From: Calothrix sp. PCC 7716
GTDB taxonomy: Bacteria > Cyanobacteriota > Cyanobacteriia > Cyanobacteriales > Nostocaceae
Assembly: GCF_019977735.1 (NCBI RefSeq)
Contig: NZ_AP025018.1
Location: 5,150,580 to 5,214,579 of the forward strand
Direction of reading: 5' to 3'
Length of the DNA stretch: 64,000 nt
Shown piece after piece: positions 9,081-17,775 of the stretch; the first letter of the stretch is position 1, and the number at the start of each line of letters is the position of its first letter. The translations under genes and the position numbers were made by a program. The notes under the pieces are model-generated. The model was not told the DNA's origin and did not search any database. It was given only the letters and a program-made list of their open reading frames with translations.

Positions 9081-10373
9081 TTACTTTTTTATGTGTAAAT
9101 TGTCATAACGGTTTTTTAAGTACTCTTCCAAAGCAATACTCATACCTTGTACTTGGTCGGAGTTTAGAGAATTATTCAATTGTAAATTTAAATCTTGGCG
9201 CCATTTTACTAATGCAGCTAGTAAAGATTCTCTGCTTTTGACTAGTCTACGAGATACTGTAGATTGACTCATTCCCAACTCTTGCATAATTTGTTGCTGT
9301 GTGAGTCCGTCTTGGTAGTAAAGCTTTAACATTTCTTGAGACGAGGCATCTAAAAGCTGTAAAGCGTTTGATAGCACAGTAGACATTTGAACTACTTGTC
9401 GTTCTCGGTCTTGGATGTTCTCTGTGGCTATCATATCAGCAAGAAGCGACTCACTAGATGGGTCAGGTAAATCTAGTGTTTCTGTTTCTTGTGAATTAAC
9501 TACCGAAATATTTAGAGATTTTACAGATGGAAACAAATGCGCGCGTATATAAACAGCAGTTTGAGTCAACCACTTTTCAAGTGTTTCACTTTTACATTCT
9601 TTAGTGGGAAAACCTAGTTGTGTTCGTCGTTCGCGATTATAAAGGTCGGTAATTGCGGACCAAAGTTGACTATCTGGTTCTGGCAGTTTATTTGTACCAG
9701 ATGTTTGATAAACGTATAATTCTTTAAAGCAAGTCCAAGCTAAACGGTGTTGAGCAATTGCAGTAGGTGGCAGTCCAGCTTGACTCAAAGCTTCTAAAAC
9801 AATTTTTTTACTGATTTTACGTAACAGCGCCCAATTAGTACAAATATCTGCTTCTTTACGTTGACGTAAAATGTCTCTTAGCCGAGTAGACATTGACAGA
9901 ACAGCATAATATTTTAAGCTCGAAGATTTTTCGGCATTAAAGTCTCTGAGAATGATTTCAACTTCTGCGTTTGCTATTTGGAAAAAATCAGCAACTACAT
10001 ACTGGCTGTTTGCGTATTTAGCAACTGTTTTTTCAGATGTCCAATAAAACGGTTCTTGTAAATATGCCTGTAGATGGTTTTTTGCAAGGCGATTAGTAGA
10101 ATTTCTTTGCCAGTTTTTGTGCCAGTAAAGCGCCCAAAAGTTTTCTGAGTGAGCAACTTCTGGTACACGATTCAAGCAAGTTTGCATACTTCTACGTAAT
10201 TTTGTATCAGTCAACCATCTGCTGAATCTGTTTGCTTCCAACTGGGCAAAGGTTGAAAACATTTCTGTCACATCTGAGCGAGGACGCATAAGCAATTTTG
10301 CCTTAAATCTATCTGCTGCTGATTGTTCAAGCTTAGAGTACCAAGAATTTTGAGCAATTTTTGCGTTTTTCAT
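9081..10373 (-). CDS. Sigma-70 family RNA polymerase sigma factor (long, ECF-like)
   Basis: 430 aa. The C-terminal region (~335-395) is a clear sigma region 4 helix-turn-helix: LDASSQEMLKLYYQDGLT followed by QQQIMQELGMSQSTVSRRL and VKSRESLLAAL. The first ~330 residues are a long region without an obvious standard region 2, typical of a cyanobacterial-specific group of large sigma-like proteins. Its ATG abuts the TGA of the PEP-synthase-like gene, and the DUF1822 gene follows after 15 bp, so the three probably form one transcript. It may direct transcription of the secretion/CHAT genes downstream. Weak conservation of region 2 leaves open that it is a DNA-binding regulator rather than a true sigma factor. 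Confidence 0.85.
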   Translation of the reverse strand: MKNAKIAQNSWYSKLEQSAADRFKAKLLMRPRSDVTEMFSTFAQLEANRFSRWLTDTKLRRSMQTCLNRVPEVAHSENFWALYWHKNWQRNSTNRLAKNHLQAYLQEPFYWTSEKTVAKYANSQYVVADFFQIANAEVEIILRDFNAEKSSSLKYYAVLSMSTRLRDILRQRKEADICTNWALLRKISKKIVLEALSQAGLPPTAIAQHRLAWTCFKELYVYQTSGTNKLPEPDSQLWSAITDLYNRERRTQLGFPTKECKSETLEKWLTQTAVYIRAHLFPSVKSLNISVVNSQETETLDLPDPSSESLLADMIATENIQDRERQVVQMSTVLSNALQLLDASSQEMLKLYYQDGLTQQQIMQELGMSQSTVSRRLVKSRESLLAALVKWRQDLNLQLNNSLNSDQVQGMSIALEEYLKNRYDNLHIKK

Positions 10374-12665
10374 TCACAAGAGGGTTTTTCTTGCCGCTTC
10401 TAAAATAATTCGCTGTTCCGCACGTGCTATTGCATGGTGAGTTCTTAGTATTGCTTCGGGTTCAACAGAAATTGATGTTATACCCCATTGTACTAATTGG
10501 TCGATTATTTCTGGGTATAATACAGGCGCCTGACCACATATAGAACAAGGTATGTTGTACGAACGTGCTGTGTCAATTAATTGTTTTATCGCGCGCATTA
10601 CGGCAGGATGACACTCGTTTAAGTTTCTTAATTGCTTAAATTCTCTATCGACTCCTAGCAAGAGTTGTGTTAAATCATTTGTACCAATTGCAATTCCTTG
10701 CACTCCAGCTTTTATATACTCTGGCAGCATGAATAATACGCTGGGGACTTCTGCCATTATCCACAGTTGGAATTGGGGTACGTGTGTAAGTCCAGATGAT
10801 TCAACTTTTTGACGGCAAAATATAAATTCTTCGACGCTGCGAACAAAGGGTAGAATTAAACGCAGGTTATTAAATCCTGCTTGCTGAACTTGTGCTAAAA
10901 TACTCAGCTCAAATTCAAATATATCTGGATTTTGCACATAGCTGAAGGTTCCACGTTCTCCTAAAGATTGTGATGTTGACGTTGCTTCTAATACGTTGAA
11001 GCATAAATCAAGTGACCGATAAAAAATGGGTCGAGGTGTAAATCCTTTGGCAAAGCTTATAATTTGCTCGCTCCAACGTGCATGAAATTCTATTCGTCGT
11101 TCTTGATTTTGTAAAATACTTAAGTTTTGTTCATTTAAAAAATATACAGCCATCAATTCGGAACGCAGCAACCCAACTCCATCAATGGGTAAGCTTTTAA
11201 TTTGCTCTATTAAATGAGCTTGGCTTAAGTTAACCATTAATTGAGTTGAGGTAGGAGTCAGTGTAGAAAAATCTTGCTTTTGTTTCGATTTGGTTATTTC
11301 TGCCAAATCTTGGTCAGACGATATTGTGCTAAATTTGACTTTATTTATCTCACCATTATCACCATTAATAGTTAATTTATCACCATTTTTTATTAGTTCT
11401 GTAGCTTTATTTACGTTGACTACAGATGGTATTTCAAGCTCACGGGCTAAAATTGCGGGATGAGATGTCAAACCGCCAAATTCTGTTATTATCCCTTTAC
11501 AGTTCCGCATTAAAGGTAACCAATCTATACTGATTGAACTCGCAACTAAAATAGTATCTGATGGTAATTTTTGCGGTTTTTCTTGAAAGTTTGTGATTAC
11601 ATATGCTGTTCCTGTGACTTGACCGGATGAGGCGCCTAGTCCTTTAATAACTTGTTGTGGCGAGTTAGTAGAAGCTATATATTCACCAGATGTGACCTGC
11701 GTTAAATATAGTGTTTCGTTATTTTTTGTTATATTCCACTTGTAACTAAAGCTTGTACCGAATTCCTTTTTTAGTTGGTTCGCAAGTTTTAATAACTCTT
11801 GTAACTCAGTTTGAGAAAGTGCAAATTTTTGTTGTTCTGATAGGTCTAATAAGCAACTAAATAAACAACTCGATTCAGATTCAATTATACTATTCGTCTG
11901 AGCTAAAAATCCCTGAGAGTAATCTTTGATTTTATATGCTAATATTTTATCACCTAATGATTTTTGAATAATTACGCCATCAGGCTTAATTTTATAATAA
12001 TCTCCATTTACTTCTCCACTCTCAATTGCATTTCCTAATCCCCAATTAGCTTGTACTTCCAAACCAGAAGAATTTGCAACTAATAACCCACTCTTTGTTG
12101 CGTCCCACAACGGTTGTACCAATATACCAAAATTTACTTGCCCCAGATGAATTCCTTTTTTTTTACAATATAATAAGCTACGAGCGCGAAATAATTGACT
12201 CCATGAGCGCTTTAGTGCTAAAGCAATTTCTGTGGTATTACACCAACAAACTTGTGATTCTAAAAGTTCAGAGAAATCCTCTGTTTCTGAATTAGTATAA
12301 TTTGTTCCAACGGTTGGACTAAATATCAAACAATTTGCTTGCCATTGACTTGCTGCATCAAATATTAGCTTAACCCATGTGGATGGTACATTCGCAATCA
12401 TTATTTCCTGACGCAAACTACTAGCGACCTGCTGTAACTGGCGCCAGTTGGTAATATCTAGGTGTAGTTCGGAATAGGGTAAGTCGGTGATAAGAGCTTC
12501 TGTATCGAGATTTAAAAGAAACTCGCGTGTTACATCCGCAGCTATAACAAAACCAGGCGCCACTGGGTAACGAAGTTGCAGCAAGCGACCCAAGTTAAAC
12601 GCCTTATCACCAACTTGAGTAAGGTCTTGCTGTTCTATTTGATTAAGCCAATAAAGTCTTTCCAC
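10374..12665 (-). CDS. Phosphoenolpyruvate synthase / PPDK-like protein
   Basis: 763 aa with three parts in the usual order: an N-terminal PPDK ATP-binding domain (VGDKAFNLGRL, PVAPGFVIAAD), a swivelling phosphohistidine domain (GLTSHPAILARELEIPSVV, His in TSHP), and a C-terminal PEP/pyruvate barrel (GVGLLRSEL, IGTNDLTQLLLGVDRE, CSICGQAP, ISVEPEAI). Family members convert pyruvate and ATP to PEP or use the same chemistry on other substrates. The barrel motif that usually reads R-x-x-D-x-x-x-N-E is altered here (YRSLDLCFNVLE). With its position directly before a sigma factor, this suggests a specialised or regulatory paralogue rather than the housekeeping enzyme. The start is GTG; no good Shine-Dalgarno is seen. 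Confidence 0.85.
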   Translation of the reverse strand: MERLYWLNQIEQQDLTQVGDKAFNLGRLLQLRYPVAPGFVIAADVTREFLLNLDTEALITDLPYSELHLDITNWRQLQQVASSLRQEIMIANVPSTWVKLIFDAASQWQANCLIFSPTVGTNYTNSETEDFSELLESQVCWCNTTEIALALKRSWSQLFRARSLLYCKKKGIHLGQVNFGILVQPLWDATKSGLLVANSSGLEVQANWGLGNAIESGEVNGDYYKIKPDGVIIQKSLGDKILAYKIKDYSQGFLAQTNSIIESESSCLFSCLLDLSEQQKFALSQTELQELLKLANQLKKEFGTSFSYKWNITKNNETLYLTQVTSGEYIASTNSPQQVIKGLGASSGQVTGTAYVITNFQEKPQKLPSDTILVASSISIDWLPLMRNCKGIITEFGGLTSHPAILARELEIPSVVNVNKATELIKNGDKLTINGDNGEINKVKFSTISSDQDLAEITKSKQKQDFSTLTPTSTQLMVNLSQAHLIEQIKSLPIDGVGLLRSELMAVYFLNEQNLSILQNQERRIEFHARWSEQIISFAKGFTPRPIFYRSLDLCFNVLEATSTSQSLGERGTFSYVQNPDIFEFELSILAQVQQAGFNNLRLILPFVRSVEEFIFCRQKVESSGLTHVPQFQLWIMAEVPSVLFMLPEYIKAGVQGIAIGTNDLTQLLLGVDREFKQLRNLNECHPAVMRAIKQLIDTARSYNIPCSICGQAPVLYPEIIDQLVQWGITSISVEPEAILRTHHAIARAEQRIILEAARKTLL

Positions 12666-12710
12666 TCAAGTAGTTTGTTTATTGTTGATTCGCGTTTGCA
12701 GCCTGACAAT

Positions 12711-13124
12711 TCAATCGAATAATAAAAGTGCTTTTGTGAATATTTCTTCTCCATTTCGAGTTTGAAGTATAGCTTTGACTAATTCTACAAAGTTACCGTC
12801 TGCTTTATCGTCTGCTTCAATGGTTTTAGTTGCAGCATAAAAGCTAACATCATCCATTTTTAATTCATTTGTTACACCTGTTTGGAACTCACGTTTTTTA
12901 TTATCCCAAGAAAGAGATTTGGCGCGTAATGTAAATTGAAACCATACTATCTCTGAATCTTTAAGTTCAAAGAAAATATCAAAGTAAGGTTCTTCTCCTT
13001 GATACCAAATTCGCTGTATGCCCTCTTGATTAGGTTTTTTCAGGAGTTTCTGCTCAATTTTGTGTAAAGAAGCTCCTAGCGATTCTATTTCATTGCGACT
13101 TAACACTTTATTACTGTTTTGCAT
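12711..13124 (-). CDS. Hypothetical protein
   Basis: 137 aa; I do not recognise the family. It is probably soluble, with a polar helical N-terminus (EIESLGASLHKIEQKLLKK) and a mixed alpha/beta body containing aromatic strands (YFDIFFELKDSEIVWFQFTL). There is no signal peptide, membrane helix or cysteine-rich motif. It lies 45 bp upstream of the PEP-synthase-like gene on the same strand and downstream of recF, and might be the first gene of the sigma/DUF1822 transcription unit. Codon use resembles its neighbours. Confidence 0.65.
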   Translation of the reverse strand: MQNSNKVLSRNEIESLGASLHKIEQKLLKKPNQEGIQRIWYQGEEPYFDIFFELKDSEIVWFQFTLRAKSLSWDNKKREFQTGVTNELKMDDVSFYAATKTIEADDKADGNFVELVKAILQTRNGEEIFTKALLLFD

Positions 13125-13237
13125 CTTGACATTTTCCGTATGAGTAGCATTTGATTTTATAGAAATAATTATTATTTATATGTATGAAAATAATACAAAT
13201 ATAATCATTTACTTATTTATATTAAATCAATCAGCAT

Positions 13238-14455
13238 TTATATTGAAGATTGGGTATAAATTTTACCACTATCAACCGAAAGTATTTGTGATGAATTTAA
13301 CCACTGTGAATCAAAAGACCCTAAATGGGTAGTAGTAATCAGAGTTTGAAAACGGTCTTGAATTGCATCAAGCAATTGATTCTGTCTTGACGGGTCAAGT
13401 TCTGCTAAAACGTCATCAAGTAGTAGTAAGGGAGGTTCCCCAACAACTTCTTCAATTAATTGTAACTCTGCCAACTTAAGCGCTAGAACTAGCGTTCGCT
13501 GTTGACCTTGCGAACCGTACTGACGAGCAGGTGTTTGATTGATTGTTAATTCTACTTCGTCACGATGAGGCCCGACAAGGGTAGTTCCTTGACGTAGTTC
13601 TGGTATTACACGTTGTTGAATTTTATCTATAAAGGCTTGCTGAACTTGTTCTGATTGATTTTCAACAGTTTGTACATTTGGAGCATATTTGATTTCTAGA
13701 ACTTCAGTACTGCCGCTAATACTAGCGTGCCATTTAGCGGCAATAGGCGCCAAACGTTGTATTGCTCTTTCGCGTCTTCTAATTACCCTAGTTCCTGTTG
13801 TAACAAGTTGTGCATCCCATATACCCAATTGTTCTGAGTAAGTAGTGCTGAGTGCTGAGTGCTGGGTGCTGGGTGCTGAGTGCTGGGTGCTGAGTGCTGA
13901 GTGGGGAGTGGGGAGTGGGGAGTTGGTTGTGTCGGTGCGGGTGGTGGTGGCGATGTTTTTTAGAAAAGCGTTGCGTTGACGTAATACTTGGTTGTATTGC
14001 TGTAGTATGTAGGCGTAAACTGGTTCTAGTTGTACTAACAATGTATCAAGCCAGTGGCGCCGACCTTCAGGGCCACCACGAACTAATTCTAAATCTAAGC
14101 TTGAAAATTCAACGGCGTTAAGAACACCAAGAAAATCGGTTTGGCGCCGTAGATTTTCTCCGTTCAAGTTGACAGTACGGCGCCCGTTACGACGCAAAGT
14201 TAAAGCTAGGTCACTAACGCCTGTTTGCCGCTTTAAACTAGCTTTAATTTGAGCAATTTCTTCTCCATCACAAACTAATTCCTTATCGCGTGCCATTCGG
14301 TGACTTCGCAAAGTCGCCAGTAGTTCTACAGCTTCCAACAAATTTGACTTTCCCTGAGCATTATTACCTAATAAAATAGTTTTAGGAGCAGTAAAATCTA
14401 TGTACTGCTCCCGATAATTACGAAATGCCCTAAGTTGGATAGATTGGAGAAACAT
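13238..14455 (-). CDS. recF: DNA replication/repair protein RecF with an in-frame repeat insertion
   Basis: 405 aa. RecF is an SMC-like ATPase that binds single-strand gaps and helps RecOR load RecA. Visible motifs: Walker A (LLGNNAQGKSNLLEAV, residues ~29-44), the family's DNA-facing segment (VRGGPEGRRHWLD), QGQQRTLVLALKLAEL, and Walker B (PPLLLLDDVLAELD). Residues ~179-204 are encoded by an array of heptamer repeats (Ser/Thr/His/Gln-rich: PHSALSTQHSA) between LRQRNAFLK and LGIWDAQL, a stretch that is a short linker in other RecF proteins. No Shine-Dalgarno is seen; another repeat array ends only about 10 bp upstream of the ATG. Confidence 0.95.
   Translation of the reverse strand: MFLQSIQLRAFRNYREQYIDFTAPKTILLGNNAQGKSNLLEAVELLATLRSHRMARDKELVCDGEEIAQIKASLKRQTGVSDLALTLRRNGRRTVNLNGENLRRQTDFLGVLNAVEFSSLDLELVRGGPEGRRHWLDTLLVQLEPVYAYILQQYNQVLRQRNAFLKNIATTTRTDTTNSPLPTPHSALSTQHSAPSTQHSALSTTYSEQLGIWDAQLVTTGTRVIRRRERAIQRLAPIAAKWHASISGSTEVLEIKYAPNVQTVENQSEQVQQAFIDKIQQRVIPELRQGTTLVGPHRDEVELTINQTPARQYGSQGQQRTLVLALKLAELQLIEEVVGEPPLLLLDDVLAELDPSRQNQLLDAIQDRFQTLITTTHLGSFDSQWLNSSQILSVDSGKIYTQSSI
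13845..13921. repeat. Heptanucleotide tandem array (STRR) inside recF
   Basis: Eleven consecutive 7-bp units on the plus strand: eight GTGCTG(A/G) and three GTGGGGA. The same GTGCTGA unit forms intergenic arrays at 24002-24128 and 34266-34321. Seventy-seven bases is not a multiple of three, yet the recF frame stays open through flanking sequence. Confidence 0.95.
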
Positions 14456-14465
14456 AAAACAAAGT

Positions 14466-14570
14466 TGGGAGTTAGGAGTTAGGAGTTAGGAGTTAGGAGT
14501 TAGAATTCAGAATTCAGAATTCAGAATTCAGAATTCAGCACTCAGCACTGAGCACTCAGCACTCATAACT
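14466..14570. repeat. Compound STRR array between pacL-like gene and recF
   Basis: Three heptamer families stand end to end: GGAGTTA (about five units), GAATTCA (about six) and GCACTCA (about four). They fill nearly the whole gap between the ATPase stop codon and the recF start, leaving no conventional ribosome-binding site for recF. Confidence 0.92.
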
Positions 14571-14580
14571 CTTAACTGAT

Positions 14581-17460
14581 TTAGACGTTTTTCTTGCCAA
14601 TGAGACGGAAGAAAATTTTCTCAGCTTCAATCCAAACGAACATCAGCGCACTAAATCCTACACATACTAACAACTCAGTCCTGTTTAGGACATGGGTACC
14701 AAAGAAATCGCGTAGTGGTGGAACGTAAACTAACATTAGCTGCAAGATAGAGGTTACTACTACTGCTGCTAATACGTAAGGGTTTGATAGTGGGTTGACT
14801 TCAATAGTTAAGCGGTTGTTGGAACGAATTGCAATAGCATGACCCATTTGAGCTAGACACAATGTTGTAAATACCATTGTTTTCCAAGTATCTGGGTTGC
14901 CTTGGTACCCCGGAGCGTGAGTATATTGATATGCCCATACCATCATTGTAATAGTAATAATTGCGAATACTATTCCAATGCGAATCATGTAAGCTCCCAA
15001 ACCGCGTGCGAATATGCTTTCACGTGGGCTAAATGGTGGACGCTTCATTACATCTGGTTCAGGGGGTTCAACAGCTAGTGCCAAAGCGGGCAAACCGTCT
15101 GTAACCAAATTCATCCATAAAATTTGTAGTGGGTCTAATGGTACGCCTCCTAAACCAAGTAGCGGCGCCGCTGCGACAGTAATGACTTCTCCGATATTAC
15201 TACCCAGAATATATTTGATAAATCTACGGATGTTCGTGTAAACTACACGACCTTCTTTTGTGGCAGCAACGATGGTAGCAAAGTTGTCATCAAGCAAAAC
15301 CATGTCGCTGGCTTCTTTACTAACGTCGGTACCAGTAATACCCATTGCAATACCGATGTCAGCTTGTTTGAGTGCAGGAGCATCGTTAACCCCGTCTCCT
15401 GTCATTGCTACAAAACGACCACGCCGTTGTAACGCTTGTACTATTCGTAATTTATGCTCAGGCGCCACTCGTGCGTAAATGCTTACCAGGTCTACTTGCT
15501 GCTCAAGTTCCTGGTCGCTCATTTTTTGGAGTTCCTGCCCAATTAAAACTCTGTCGTTACTACCATCAGCAATACCTAAATCTTTAGCTATTGCGCGTGC
15601 TGTTAATTGGTGGTCACCTGTAATCATTACAGGACGAATGCCAGCTTCGCGAGATTCGTGTACGGCAGCGCGAACTTCTGGACGTGGTGCATCCAGCATT
15701 CCCACTAAACCAAGCCATACTAATTCCTGTTCAGAAGTTTCATCAGAATTTTCGGGTGGTATTTCAGTTAATGGCTTGTAAGCAAAACCTAGTACACGTA
15801 AACCATTGCTCGCCATGTTGTCGTTTTGAGCGAGAATTACTTTACGTATATCATCAGTTAAAAGGATAGAGTGTTTACCATTGTCTATTTCATTACAGCG
15901 AGCTAATATCAGTTCGGGTGAACCTTTGGTAAACATCAAATATTGTTCTTGACGTACCCGGTCTTTTAACACTGGGTCAATACTGTTCGCTAATAAGCCT
16001 GTATCAACTGGTTCCACTTTGGTAATAACACTCATCCGCTTGCGTTCGGATGAAAACGGAAATTCGCCGACACGAGGCAGTTTGCTTTCCCACTGGTCTT
16101 TTTCTATGCCGCCTTTTCCCGCTAACGTTACTAAGGCGCCTTCGGTAGGGTCACCTAAAATTTTCCAGTCACCTTTATCGTTTTGTAAATCTGAGTCATT
16201 ACAAACAGCACAAGCGACTAACAAAGCAGAAATTTCTGGATTTTGTTCGCTCGTTACGGTTTTTCCATTTAAACTAAACTCACCTTGTGGTGCATAACCA
16301 TTTCCTGTCACCCCAAATAACTGATTGTTAGTGAAGATTTGCTGCACCACCATTTTATTTTGGGTGAGGGTACCAGTTTTATCTGAGCAAATCGTTGTCA
16401 CCGAACCAAGAGTTTCTACCGCTGGCAACTTACGAATCAAAGCTTTTTGCCTGACCATGCGCTGAGTTCCCAACGCTAAGGTAACAGTAATAACAGCGGG
16501 TAGACCTTCTGGTACAACAGCTACAGCCATTGATAACGAAACTTCTACAAGCTCTCTAAAGGTGTTTAGCAGTTTGTTTCCAGTCACACCAGAACTTATA
16601 GCTTGAAACATCCCAGCCGCAATTACTAGAGCAACTAGAACCAAAGAGCCAGTAACAAGTACATTACCCAATTGAGCCATGCGCTGTTGTAGTGGTGTCG
16701 GTTCGCTTTCAACGGACTGCAACATCTGGGCAATTTTTCCCAACTCGGTTTTCATACCCGTGTTGGTAACGACAATTTTGCCCCGTCCATTTACTACTTC
16801 GGTTCCTTGGAAGACTAAATTAATCCTATCGCCCAAAGCAGTTTCTTCTGGCAACGTTAAATCTGACCGCTTGTTAACAGCTTCAGCTTCTCCCGTCAGC
16901 GCTGATTCTCGAATTTGCAGGTTTGATTGTTCAATTATTCGCCCGTCTGCAGCTAACTGCACGCCTGCTTCGACTAGCATTACATCACCAGGCACTAAAT
17001 CCTTTCCTGCAATCTCTACTTGTTTGCCGTTGCGGATAACTCGAACATTTGGAGAAGATAATTTTTTTAAGGCTGCAAGTGCTTGTTCCGCGCGGCTTTC
17101 TTGTACATAACCGAGAATCCCGTTCAAAATAACGATTGCTAAAATGGCAATTGTATCTTTAAAGGGTAATTCGCCCGGTTTGAGTTCTCCCGCACGCCAA
17201 GACAGAAAATCTAGAATCCCAGAAATGAAAGCCACCCCAATCAACATCAACAGCATGATGTTTTTGAACTGGTCTATCAAAATTTCCCAGGAACTGCGAC
17301 CACCAGACTCTTCTAACTCGTTCGATCCATATTTCTGTAAACGCTGTTGAACTTCTTCTGGCGTTAAGCCCTTGTCTGCGCTAGTTGACAGTTGTTGTAT
17401 TGCTAATTTCGGTTCTAAACTATGCCACACGGCATTATCAGGCAGAGAATGAGCAGACAT
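14581..17460 (-). CDS. P-type cation-transporting ATPase (PacL-like, P-IIA)
   Basis: 959 aa from the ATG at 17460 (MSAHSL); the frame continues to a TTG at 17496, but ATG gives the usual N-terminus. Motifs in order: cation_ATPase_N domain, actuator motif (ALTGEAEAV), PEGLPA in TM4, phosphorylation site [10 protein letters not shown] (Asp360), hinge [10 protein letters not shown], and a C-terminal block of membrane helices. This is the SERCA/PMCA-like class, and PacL-type enzymes export calcium or other divalent cations from the cytoplasm with ATP. Length and order are normal. It is divergent from the transglutaminase-like gene across a 315-bp gap. Substrate ion is not certain from sequence alone. 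Confidence 0.93.
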   Translation of the reverse strand: MSAHSLPDNAVWHSLEPKLAIQQLSTSADKGLTPEEVQQRLQKYGSNELEESGGRSSWEILIDQFKNIMLLMLIGVAFISGILDFLSWRAGELKPGELPFKDTIAILAIVILNGILGYVQESRAEQALAALKKLSSPNVRVIRNGKQVEIAGKDLVPGDVMLVEAGVQLAADGRIIEQSNLQIRESALTGEAEAVNKRSDLTLPEETALGDRINLVFQGTEVVNGRGKIVVTNTGMKTELGKIAQMLQSVESEPTPLQQRMAQLGNVLVTGSLVLVALVIAAGMFQAISSGVTGNKLLNTFRELVEVSLSMAVAVVPEGLPAVITVTLALGTQRMVRQKALIRKLPAVETLGSVTTICSDKTGTLTQNKMVVQQIFTNNQLFGVTGNGYAPQGEFSLNGKTVTSEQNPEISALLVACAVCNDSDLQNDKGDWKILGDPTEGALVTLAGKGGIEKDQWESKLPRVGEFPFSSERKRMSVITKVEPVDTGLLANSIDPVLKDRVRQEQYLMFTKGSPELILARCNEIDNGKHSILLTDDIRKVILAQNDNMASNGLRVLGFAYKPLTEIPPENSDETSEQELVWLGLVGMLDAPRPEVRAAVHESREAGIRPVMITGDHQLTARAIAKDLGIADGSNDRVLIGQELQKMSDQELEQQVDLVSIYARVAPEHKLRIVQALQRRGRFVAMTGDGVNDAPALKQADIGIAMGITGTDVSKEASDMVLLDDNFATIVAATKEGRVVYTNIRRFIKYILGSNIGEVITVAAAPLLGLGGVPLDPLQILWMNLVTDGLPALALAVEPPEPDVMKRPPFSPRESIFARGLGAYMIRIGIVFAIITITMMVWAYQYTHAPGYQGNPDTWKTMVFTTLCLAQMGHAIAIRSNNRLTIEVNPLSNPYVLAAVVVTSILQLMLVYVPPLRDFFGTHVLNRTELLVCVGFSALMFVWIEAEKIFFRLIGKKNV

Positions 17461-17775
17461 CGTATTAAGTACTAAGGATTTAGTTACAAATTTCAATCAT
17501 AATTTAGATATGGTTAGGAAACCATTGACTAAGCTTACACGCTTTGTTGTTATAGATATACATCTATATAAGTACTACACAAGTAATACTATATAAGTGT
17601 TATTAACATCTCATAGGCACGTTTTTCCTCATCCCTAAGTAATATTGACTTTGATAGAGTAATTTGTAACACATAATTTACCATCATAAGAGTAAATACT
17701 GTCTGAAATTGTGCATGAATGAGATAAGGCAAATAAGCTTCAGGCAAATCAAAGCGTTGGACAAATAAGTTTAGT

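Noticed and set aside
14461-14580. Regular repeats resembling a CRISPR array here and at 24002, 34266 and 39615
   Set aside because: Units are 7 or 13 bp, directly tandem without spacers, and no cas genes are present.
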